From positions 39,130-61,682 of the forward strand of contig MU602735.1 in the NCBI GenBank assembly GCA_025201865.1: a stretch of DNA of 22,553 nucleotides, in the 5' to 3' direction. The stretch comes from Ramicandelaber brevisporus. Taxonomy: Eukaryota > Kickxellomycota > Ramicandelaberales > Ramicandelaberaceae. The translations under genes were made by a program, and so were the position numbers. Of the stretch, positions 15,926 to 22,553 are shown one piece after another (within the stretch, counting starts at the first letter, position 1; each line of letters starts with the position of its first letter). The notes beneath the pieces are model-generated. The model had not been told where the DNA came from. It saw nothing but the letters and a program-made list of their open reading frames with translations, and made no database searches.

Positions 15926-16129
15926 TCACTGATGGCAACACGAAGCCTGTAAAGCAAATAACCACCGCAGTTTCGAGCGGTCGTTTGCGTCGTTCTTTGT
16001 GAATGCAGAAAGAGCTTCATTCATCAACTTCCTCGCCTTGATGCGAGTTGGCGATGTGACAGCACTGTGATGATTGCAGAAGAAACAAAGGTTGCTGCAG
16101 CGCATCCTTGCTCGTTGTTGCCACAGCAT
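15926..16129 (-). CDS. Uncertain 67-residue ORF with a Cys/His cluster
   Basis: An ATG at 16129 opens a 67-residue frame. It contains a tight Cys/His group (C-x3-C-x2-C-x-H-H: CSNLCFFCNHH) followed by a basic helix-like segment (SPTRIKARKLMNEAL). The composition is more protein-like than the surrounding ORFs. No family is recognised, and it could be an exon of a longer gene or a chance frame. Confidence 0.2.
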   Translation of the reverse strand: MLWQQRARMRCSNLCFFCNHHSAVTSPTRIKARKLMNEALSAFTKNDANDRSKLRWLFALQASCCHQ

Positions 16130-16239
16130 CAGGTCAGTTGAGCAAGAAAGTGGATTAAAACTGTAAACGAAAAGGTTCGATTTAATTTGGCGTTTTTCTC
16201 ACCCAGCTGAAACTTTTCTGGACCCAGGCGGATTTGCTC

Positions 16240-16262
16240 AAATAAAAATAAAAATAAAAATG
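16240..16262. repeat. AAAAAT hexamer microsatellite
   Basis: About four tandem AATAAA/AAAAAT units. They contain several AATAAA hexamers that could also act as plus-strand polyadenylation signals, although no plus-strand gene precedes them closely. Confidence 0.7.
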
Positions 16263-16465
16263 GAAGCAATGGCAAAAAAAGTGGTGTTAAAGTTTAAGGT
16301 TGTGCAGCTTTGGACTGCTGCAAAAGTGACAAAGCTTGTTCATGTAGGTGATTTTGTGCGTACAAGCGCAGTGTACACCGTCAAAGTATGAGTGAGTGCA
16401 GGTGTATTGAGTTTTGCACATTGGAATTTGTTTGTTTGGCGGTAGAGAAGTGGTTGCTGTTCTTA

Positions 16466-16560
16466 CTAGTAGTGGTGGTGATAGTTGCTAGTGGTGGTGG
16501 CGATAGTTGCTAGTAGTTGTGGCGGTGCTGTTGTGGTTATTACTGGCGTAGTTGTTGTAT
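16466..16560. repeat. GTGGTG-GATAGTTGCTA imperfect minisatellite
   Basis: Two to three imperfect copies of a unit of about 20 bp (TAGTGGTGGTGATAGTTGC) run in tandem and grade into GTT/GCG triplets. It lies between unassigned ORF pieces. Confidence 0.6.
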
Positions 16561-16714
16561 AGCAAGGAGAGGATAGAATCGAGGTGATGCTATTGTGATG
16601 CAGGTTGAAACAAATTAGAATGAGAGTAGTGAACAGAGAGACACAGAGGAACAAAGAAAGCTGCAGAATGATACAAAATGATATAGAATGATACGGAATG
16701 GAAAGTGACGAACG

Positions 16715-17149
16715 TCATCGTCTCAAAAAAAAATCACAAAAGATCCTGCACAATAGTGCTACCGTTTGCCTTAAAAAGGCATTGTGGCTGCTCACGAGCG
16801 CTTGCATATCCACACCTTTTTCAGCTTCATTGAATTGAAAAAGCATGGTATCAGTGCATACTAAAATGATTTGGATGTTTAAAGGGGATACCGAAGTACT
16901 CAAGGAACTCAGCAGTTGATGGACATGCCGCAGTGTTCATGGCATTGACAACGAGCTAGCAGTTGATGTGTGGAGAGAGCTCTGCTTCACAATCAAATAA
17001 TCAACAAGAGCCTTCAACGGTTCGAAGTTGGATGCCGTCTCTTTCATCATCGCGTCCTTGTCTGAAGCCGAAGCTGAACCTCCAAGTATAGATACACACA
17101 CACACAAATGTATATATATCTCTTCAGGGCTGTCACGTGCGATTCGCAT
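16715..17149 (-). CDS. Unresolved minus-strand gene, probably spliced
   Basis: Three successive minus-strand segments look protein-coding but lie in different frames. The first starts at an ATG in strong context (GCCACC before 17149) and reads SASASDKDAMMKETAS, then LKALVDYLIVKQ, to a stop at 16937. The second (16940-16851) reads PSTAEFLEYFGIPF. The third (ending 16715) reads FNEAEKGVDMQALVSSHNAF, then LLCRIFCDFF. The order, strand and composition suggest exons of one gene of about 100-130 residues with short introns. GTATGC at about 16860 is one plausible donor. The GT run near 17096-17115 interrupts the first segment. I do not recognise the product. A frameshifted pseudogene would look the same. 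Confidence 0.3.
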
Positions 17150-17359
17150 GGTGGCAGTTTGGTCCGACACCTACCCATGTCGGCTGATACAACGAGCGGC
17201 GGAGATGTGGCTGGTTCCTGAATGTTTGTTTCGTCGTCTTCAACTCGGCTACTATTCGACTACTATCGCTCGTCTACCATTGCCTGCTACTTTTCCCTTT
17301 TGGCTGCTTTGTCCTGACGCTTGCATCCACGTTGCGCTCAACGCCACCTGACTCCTTCA

Positions 17360-17417
17360 ATAGAGAGAGAGAGAGACAGCTTGAACAACAGAGAGAGAAA
17401 AAGAGAGAGAGAGGAGA
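17360..17417. repeat. GA-rich tract in the 5' flank of the anchored coiled-coil gene
   Basis: GAGAGA runs (17361-17374 and 17388-17415) lie about 200 bp upstream of the start codon at 17620. GA-rich tracts also occur at the right edge and CT-rich ones before the NELF-A-like gene, so this seems a common feature of 5' regions here. Confidence 0.7.
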
Positions 17418-17619
17418 AGGCCACTGACGTGCGTGAAGAGCCTCTATTCAGCTGCACATCTCGCAGATTCACACTCCACACATTCTTGAATAAACTACTA
17501 CCACCACCACTCACCAGCTATCAGCCTCAGTGCAAACAACTTTGCATCGCCAAAGTCGGCTGTGTCCAGTCTCGCAACCAGTTAGAAACAGCTTCCCCCC
17601 CTCCTTTCCCTTCTTTCTG

Positions 17620-20600
17620 ATGAGCGAGTCGCCTAGTTTGCTGTCTTCCACGACGCCGAGGAAGCGGCCGCCTCCGTTTGTGCAGAGATCGCTGACTTCG
17701 ACGCGTTCATCGGCCGCCTCTCCCGCCCCGACTTCAGCCACTACAGCAGCGGCGACCACAGCGACATCAACCGTAAACGGCGGCATTAACTCAAAGGCAT
17801 CGACTGCAGCGTCGGCAGCAACAGCAGCTGCTGCTCCAGGAAGCTCAACAATGCAGCGTTCGCAGACTACCAAGCCCAATACAACGACGCCGCGGCTACC
17901 AACATCGAATACTCCAGCTGCAAACATGGCTCGCAATTCCACGAGTACCAGCAGTACACTTGCGAATCGTCGATTCTCATACACTGGGTCCAGCCAGCAG
18001 CCACAGCATCAGTTGCCACCACGTTCACCTACGCCCACGTCACCGGCACTGTCAAAGGGGGCATCTCCAGCAGGGATCATTCCCAGTAGACCGGGAAGCA
18101 GATTGGGGTATTCATCGAACACAATTGGGCCGATAGCATCAACATCAGTAGCCAGACAGAGACCAAGTATAAGCGGCTCAACTTTTGTGCCTCCCTCTCC
18201 ATCCTCCACTGCAACAACTCGGCCCACAACGCCATCTCCATCGCCTTCGTCACAATCACAATCACAGAGGAGAACTACGGGTGGAAATGGAACACTTGGA
18301 CGTGCAAATAGTATCAGTGGACCCAGCACTGGTTTGTTTGTTACATTGAATCGATCGAGAACATCAATTTCACGTGCAGCTTCACCTGATGACAATCTTC
18401 AGTATGATGAAAATGACGATGGTGATAATGATGATGATAATGGTGATAATAATATTAGTATGAGTAGTCCAACAACGCAGTTATTTATACGCACAGGTCA
18501 GAACATTAATGTTACTACTCCTCAGCATTTATCACACACAGTTGAAACACCCACGGAGACTCGTGCAGATAGTGTGCCCTTTAATGTGACATCGCCATTG
18601 CAAATTAGTCCACAAACAGCTGCGCTAAGAAGAGTGTCATCAATGCACATTCCAGTTAATGGATCACCTACAAAGCAACCATCAGGCACTGCAAACAACA
18701 GCAATGGAAATTCAAGACAAACAGCCAATGCGAAGGCACTTGAAATGGTAATTAAATTGGAGCGAGAGAATAGACAGTTGAGAGAACAGTTGACTAAGTT
18801 AGAGACAGACCATGCAACGACATTATCCACACATGAAGAGACGACAAAGTCATTGAGAGAGAATATTAGAAGATTGGAAGGTGACTTGCATTCAACTAAG
18901 CTTGAATTGCAAGAGAGTTTGGAAGCAAGAAGACTGAGTGAAATTGAATCAAACAACAATGTGGAAAAGCTGAAAAGAGAAATGGCACAGAACATCAGCA
19001 ATATGGAAGAAAGACATAAGGAGGAGATTAAAACACAGATAGACACAGCCCTGCAGGAAGTAATTGGAGCAATGAAGATCCAGTTTGAAGAATTTGTTAC
19101 GAGAATCAATGAGGCAGAAAATACACGAGACGAGGCGATGAATGCAGCAAAAGAATTGGCCAAATTACTAGATGAAAGAGAAAAGGAATTGGATGAATTT
19201 GAACTGGAAAAGAATGAAAAGGAGTTTTATAAAATCAAATGTGAAGAATTGGCTCAGCAGTTGGGGTATGTGCAGTCAGAGTTAGAAGATGCAATTTGGA
19301 AAAATAGAATGAAACTAACTCCACTTAGCTCTCCCAAAGTGCAATCTACTTCTAATTTGCACTCTCATCATTCTAACTTGATGCTGATGCCGCATAACAT
19401 ACCTCTGCATGGTGCACCTATAAACACTTTGCCTCCATCTGTAATCCTCCCTACTAACAGTCTTGCATCACGTATGTCGTCCATGGACTCACTCCGCAGC
19501 AGCAATAATAATAGCAGCAGTATTCATATGAATAACAATAACAATAATAATAATTTGGGAATACAACAGTCGCCATCTGCTGCATCAGTTGTCACTGACT
19601 GGTCAACTCTAGTCAATCGTACCCCTTCAGGCATTGGCTCGCCTAATAATCAGCAATCGGTTCCCTCAACTGTCGAAGCTATTAAAACGCATACAATGAC
19701 TGCGCAGACAAACTCTCAACAAACAGTGACATCGAGTGAGGTGTCTGCATCCAAGCCAGCATCAAATGGCACACTGTTTGGAAGACTACTTGCACCAGTT
19801 GCAGCAGTTGAGCAGCTGATAGTGTCTACGTTTGGAGGAACAGCTGGGTTGAAGGATGATGAAATTGACGAAGAAACAGAGCAGTTTTTGGCAAATATGG
19901 AAAAGCTACCAATGGAAGAATTGCGTTCATCAAAGAGAATTAGAGCTCATTCAATGGCTTACACCAAACCAGACGTTAACATGGACAATGACATTGATAA
20001 TGATAACGAGGATGGATACAGCCAAGCTGGATCAGGCTCTAATTTGGAGAGTGGAAGCAATGATGAGACCGATAGCGGAGGAAGCCCAGATATTAGACGG
20101 CAGCGGCCCTTTCCGGATGGCTCTTGGCGGCCATTTCGGCGACGGCGTAACAACAATGAGAGGAGAAGCGGCAGAAGAATCAAGCGATCATCTAGTGGAC
20201 GGGCTGCTGGCAATGCACATGATGGAGATGCCATTCCCTCGAGGACCAGTTCCGTCTATTCTTCCTCAAGAAACAATAGCCAATCATCATTACAGTCATC
20301 ATCCTCATCGAGTCAGATACGGAAGAAAATGGAGAATGGAAAAGTACCCAATATTAAAGAAATTGGAAATACAGTCAGAAACAGATCAGTCCAATCAGAC
20401 CAATCAGACCAATCCGACCAATCCGAGTCAGGATTCGAGTCAGGATCAGAGTCAGAGTCAGAGTCAGAGTCAGGATCAGAGCAGTCAGACTACACAGATT
20501 CAGCCAGTAGAACAAAAGAGAGACGCACTCGGAATAATGCACAGTATAATGGACACAGCAAAGAAACTAACTCTGAATTATCGTCAGAAGAAGAATATTA

Positions 20601-21669
20601 CAGAGAGTCAAAAGTAACTGGTGGAAGTACAGTTCCATTCCCTTCTCTCCCTTCGGATGGTGACGGTGACAATGACAGTGACAATGACAATTCAGAGTAT
20701 GAATCTCAGAGTGATTATTCAGATGCACACTCAGTGGCAGTTGATGAGGATGGATATCTAACAGATTGCAGTAGCAATAGTGATTACACAGATGATAGTC
20801 TCAGTTACAGTGATTTTGATAGTTTCAGTGGGTACAGTCACAGCTTTGATGACGAGGATGACAGTGAAAGCATGTATTCGTACAGTACTTATAACAGTGA
20901 ATGTAGTTGCTCAGAGTGCGAGACAAATGATATTTATACAGACAGCATCAACTCTCACTCAGACAGTTTTATTACAGCAACAAGCGATGACATGGGTGGT
21001 GCAGACAGCAGTGCAATGTCAGGCGGATCAACTCGGCAGTCACTTCGTAGACGCAAGCTTCGTCGTCTTCATAATAGCCATCATCATCGTAATCATCATC
21101 AACAGCATCATCGTAGATTATCATCTATCTCAGCCACCAGCACAGCTGTTCTCCGAAGTGATGATGACCCATTGGCATCTCCGATCTCATCATCGTCCAA
21201 TGGTAACTACGATACGCCTGATATGATGCCGGTTCAGAATGCATCTGATGCCACTCTAATTTCTCCAGCCACTCTCGCAATGGACGGCTATCCCTTCCTC
21301 GATGATTCTTCTTCTCAACAAAACCAGCACCAGCACCAACAAATTATAAATCAGCGTCGTACATCCACATCAAAGCGATCACTCCGGCACAAGCTTGCTC
21401 TCGAAGATGATCAAGACAATGACGAAGAGCCCAATAACTATGGCAAACTTGATTTTGGCTATGCAGTGCCATCTTTCCTCGGTTTCATTTTGCACGGACT
21501 AGTGGCGACTGCTCACGACCAAAATGTCACATTCTTGATTCGGTGGCCACTCAGATTGTGGATTGCCATGTTCCTTGCTGTTCGCTTTATTATTAATGTG
21601 ACGGTTGCTGTCGTTATTGTATTGCTCTTTGAAGGCACAGACAGCCCGCGCACTAAACATTTAATCTAA
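17620..21669 (+). CDS. Large coiled-coil protein with acidic Ser-rich region and C-terminal membrane anchor
   Basis: This is a 1349-residue protein in one uninterrupted frame; the ATG at 17620 (MSESPSLLSS) is the first in frame. In order: a Ser/Thr/Pro/Ala-rich arm (1-370) with repeated SPxP/TPxSP sites; a long coiled coil (about 373-566, KLERENRQLREQL and onward through EKELDEFELEKNE); a Ser/Asn-rich linker; a short more ordered block (about 720-775, LLAPVAAVEQLIVSTFGG, then EETEQFLANMEKLPM); a basic RRRRN/RRIKRS patch (about 840-865); a highly acidic Ser/Asp/Tyr tract (about 920-1115) with QSD and SES repeats; a His-rich stretch (about 1150-1170); and two hydrophobic segments at the end (about 1283-1297 and 1312-1334, the second LWIAMFLAVRFIINVTVAVV). 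This layout suits a tail-anchored protein of the ER, nuclear envelope or mitochondrial surface with a large cytoplasmic part, for instance a tether or a microtubule adaptor. I do not recognise the family, and the role is inferred from architecture only. Confidence 0.7.
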   Translation: MSESPSLLSSTTPRKRPPPFVQRSLTSTRSSAASPAPTSATTAAATTATSTVNGGINSKASTAASAATAAAAPGSSTMQRSQTTKPNTTTPRLPTSNTPAANMARNSTSTSSTLANRRFSYTGSSQQPQHQLPPRSPTPTSPALSKGASPAGIIPSRPGSRLGYSSNTIGPIASTSVARQRPSISGSTFVPPSPSSTATTRPTTPSPSPSSQSQSQRRTTGGNGTLGRANSISGPSTGLFVTLNRSRTSISRAASPDDNLQYDENDDGDNDDDNGDNNISMSSPTTQLFIRTGQNINVTTPQHLSHTVETPTETRADSVPFNVTSPLQISPQTAALRRVSSMHIPVNGSPTKQPSGTANNSNGNSRQTANAKALEMVIKLERENRQLREQLTKLETDHATTLSTHEETTKSLRENIRRLEGDLHSTKLELQESLEARRLSEIESNNNVEKLKREMAQNISNMEERHKEEIKTQIDTALQEVIGAMKIQFEEFVTRINEAENTRDEAMNAAKELAKLLDEREKELDEFELEKNEKEFYKIKCEELAQQLGYVQSELEDAIWKNRMKLTPLSSPKVQSTSNLHSHHSNLMLMPHNIPLHGAPINTLPPSVILPTNSLASRMSSMDSLRSSNNNSSSIHMNNNNNNNNLGIQQSPSAASVVTDWSTLVNRTPSGIGSPNNQQSVPSTVEAIKTHTMTAQTNSQQTVTSSEVSASKPASNGTLFGRLLAPVAAVEQLIVSTFGGTAGLKDDEIDEETEQFLANMEKLPMEELRSSKRIRAHSMAYTKPDVNMDNDIDNDNEDGYSQAGSGSNLESGSNDETDSGGSPDIRRQRPFPDGSWRPFRRRRNNNERRSGRRIKRSSSGRAAGNAHDGDAIPSRTSSVYSSSRNNSQSSLQSSSSSSQIRKKMENGKVPNIKEIGNTVRNRSVQSDQSDQSDQSESGFESGSESESESESGSEQSDYTDSASRTKERRTRNNAQYNGHSKETNSELSSEEEYYRESKVTGGSTVPFPSLPSDGDGDNDSDNDNSEYESQSDYSDAHSVAVDEDGYLTDCSSNSDYTDDSLSYSDFDSFSGYSHSFDDEDDSESMYSYSTYNSECSCSECETNDIYTDSINSHSDSFITATSDDMGGADSSAMSGGSTRQSLRRRKLRRLHNSHHHRNHHQQHHRRLSSISATSTAVLRSDDDPLASPISSSSNGNYDTPDMMPVQNASDATLISPATLAMDGYPFLDDSSSQQNQHQHQQIINQRRTSTSKRSLRHKLALEDDQDNDEEPNNYGKLDFGYAVPSFLGFILHGLVATAHDQNVTFLIRWPLRLWIAMFLAVRFIINVTVAVVIVLLFEGTDSPRTKHLI
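20385..20490 (+). repeat. In-frame 9-bp and 6-bp tandem repeats encoding QSD and SE units
   Basis: CAATCAGAC-type 9-mers (about four copies) change over to GAGTCA/GGATCA 6-mers (about eight copies), giving QSDQSD and SESESE. All units are multiples of three, so the reading frame is kept. A related Asp/Asn/Ser repeat (GGTGACGGTGACAATGAC) lies at 20658-20695. Confidence 0.85.
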
Positions 21670-21869
21670 TTATAAACTCTCTTCTCATTCTTTCTCCCTT
21701 TCTTTCCTTCCTTCCTTTCTCCCTTCTTTCCTTCCCTTCTCCTATATTTTTCTTCTTTAATCAACGAAATAACTTAATTGACAATTACATTGAATCAAAA
21801 ACGGAGTTTTAAAAGGAAACTGTAAGCTGAACAGATTTGGTGCTTTGCGACTCCCTGGCCGATTCAAAA

Positions 21870-22145
21870 ATGGTGAGACAAAGAAACCGGCGACATGCAA
21901 AGAGACCCACACTTGATCGACCGGCTGAATCAACAACAGCACCAAACAGCAAACAACAGCAAAAAAAGAGAAGAAGAAGAAGAATGCACCCGGAAATGGT
22001 ATTGAATGAGGTATTATGTTTTTTCTTCTTCTCCTCTCCTCTTCTTGTTACTCGTTACTCAAAGTGGCAAGTGCTTTCGGACATGTTCCTGAACCGCATG
22101 GTGCATGGTCACATTCCATACCCACGCTGCTGCTGCTCCGATTGA
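21870..22145 (+). CDS. Possible small basic protein gene with one 54-nt intron
   Basis: An ATG at 21870 opens a basic frame (MVRQRNRRHAKRP, then QKKRRRRRMHPEMVLNE). At 22011 a GTATTATG donor begins 54 nt of almost pure pyrimidine ending in CAAAG at 22064. Removing it joins the frame to WQVLSDMFLNRMVHGHIPYP and a stop at 22145, giving about 73 residues. The unspliced frame is also open, so splicing is inferred only from the pyrimidine tract and the poor Phe/Ser translation it gives. The Lys/Arg-rich half could target the nucleus or nucleolus. No family is recognised. Confidence 0.25.
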   Translation: MVRQRNRRHAKRPTLDRPAESTTAPNSKQQQKKRRRRRMHPEMVLNEVLCFFFFSSPLLVTRYSKWQVLSDMFLNRMVHGHIPYPRCCCSD

Positions 22146-22278
22146 TGCCGTTTGACTCTTCCTTGTGATACCAAATTGATCCATCCACGCACCCGAGTGA
22201 GTGCTCACTGCTCGTCTTCTACCGCATGCCCAGCCCATCGGCTACCACTATTGAAAGAAAGAAAGAACGAAAAAATCA

Positions 22279-22553
22279 TCATGCTTTGTCATCGTTGTCG
22301 ATGAGAGTCCAGAGTCGCACGTCGATCATCAAAGTCTGCAACAAAGAAAGAGAGAAGAAAGAGAAAGGGAAAGAGAAAGAGAAAGAGAAGAAAGAAAAAG
22401 GGCGGCCAACTAGCGCAACATCCACGCGACTATTGCATGCTGAATGGCTGCAACATGTTCCTACTACCACTATTACGACCACCACTACTGTTTCAGCAGT
22501 GATTGTAAGCCAGTTGTCGTCTCCGAGGCCAATTCTCGGAGTTTTTGCTTTTG
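22279..22553 (-). CDS. Partial 3' end of a minus-strand gene, probably spliced, entering from the right edge
   Basis: The minus-strand frame is open from the window edge to a stop at 22279. Its first part reads KTPRIGLGDDNWLTITAET and its last 18 residues (from 22335) read TLMIDVRLWTLIDNDDKA. Between them the frame gives only Val and Phe/Ser runs from GTG and CT-rich DNA. A pyrimidine tract ending in TTGTTGCAG at 22336 is a strong acceptor. A donor GTAGTG at 22488 would remove 153 nt and join the two parts in frame. The start lies outside the window. I do not recognise the C-terminal sequence. Confidence 0.35.
   Translation of the reverse strand, partial: KAKTPRIGLGDDNWLTITAETVVVVVIVVVGTCCSHSACNSRVDVALVGRPFSFFSFSFSFPFSFFSLSLLQTLMIDVRLWTLIDNDDKA
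22341..22400. repeat. GA-rich tract (pyrimidine tract of a putative minus-strand intron)
   Basis: Sixty bases of nearly pure purine (GAAAGA, GAGAAA units). On the minus strand this is a CT-rich tract directly before a CAG acceptor, which favours an intronic role over a neutral simple repeat. Confidence 0.6.

Larger units (their letters stand above)
14395..17619. other. 3.2-kb region without a recognised gene
   Basis: This is the longest stretch with no recognised gene. It lies between the 5' ends of the aminotransferase (minus) and the anchored coiled-coil gene (plus). It holds a good minus-strand intron (14915-14965), paired hairpins (15033-15160), simple repeats, and minus-strand ORF pieces at 15293-15808, 15926-16129 and 16715-17149 that may be exons. 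I found no tRNA, rRNA or spliceosomal RNA in it. Most of it remains unexplained. Confidence 0.5.
21670..22553. other. Right-edge region with two tentative spliced loci
   Basis: No intact recognised gene lies here. CT-rich DNA (21680-21755) follows the large gene and no exact AATAAA is close by. A small basic ORF with a putative intron (21870-22145) and the probable 3' end of a minus-strand gene (22279-22553) are listed separately. A GA-rich tract covers 22341-22400. The interval 22146-22278 shows nothing recognisable. Confidence 0.4.

Noticed and set aside
17015-17030. GGTTCGAA as a tRNA T-loop
   Set aside because: The flanking bases do not form a T stem, and no D arm, anticodon arm or acceptor stem can be folded around it.
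19856-20617. 253-residue plus-strand ORF inside the anchored coiled-coil gene
   Set aside because: It is a frame shadow: the repeats here are open in more than one frame, and the long frame continues on both sides with coherent sequence.

Overview
The window looks like nuclear DNA of a eukaryote, most likely an early-diverging fungus. The V-ATPase subunit d, the ARO8-type aminotransferase, the short sigma-like glutathione transferase and the mostly single-exon genes all read as fungal. I cannot assign a species, and a protist relative of animals is not formally excluded. The standard genetic code fits every gene. Several genes encode long Ser-, Gln- or Ala-rich low-complexity stretches. Intergenic DNA is rich in CT/GA tracts, GT runs and triplet repeats.

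Left third (1-8.6 kb): an RNase P/MRP zinc-ribbon subunit (RPR2/Rpp21, minus) is divergent from a 775-residue protein (plus) that carries the N-terminal, internal and C-terminal signatures of NELF-A. A convergent DPH3 gene (minus) follows, then a 580-residue Ser-rich protein of unknown role (minus), a BET1-like Qc-SNARE (minus) and, divergent from it, a glutathione transferase (plus).

Middle (8.6-14.4 kb): a 1.45-kb stretch holds remnants or spliced pieces that I cannot resolve. It is followed on the plus strand by a small protein with a U1/matrin-like C2H2 finger, a secreted 12-cysteine protein and V-ATPase subunit d. The last of these converges on an aminotransferase of the aromatic/2-aminoadipate family (minus).

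Right third (14.4-22.6 kb): a 3.2-kb region has no recognisable gene but contains a convincing 51-nt minus-strand intron, a pair of adjacent hairpins and protein-like minus-strand ORF pieces that suggest an unresolved spliced gene. Then comes a 1349-residue protein (plus) with low-complexity arms, a central coiled coil, an acidic Ser-rich tract and a C-terminal hydrophobic anchor. The right edge has a possible small spliced basic-protein gene (plus) and what looks like the 3' end of another spliced gene entering from outside (minus).

The genes belong to unrelated housekeeping pathways: tRNA maturation, transcription pausing, diphthamide synthesis, ER-Golgi transport, detoxification, vacuolar acidification and amino-acid metabolism. 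I see no operon-like or gene-cluster logic. The most notable items are the NELF-A homologue, the secreted cysteine-rich protein, the anchored coiled-coil protein and the unresolved spliced loci.
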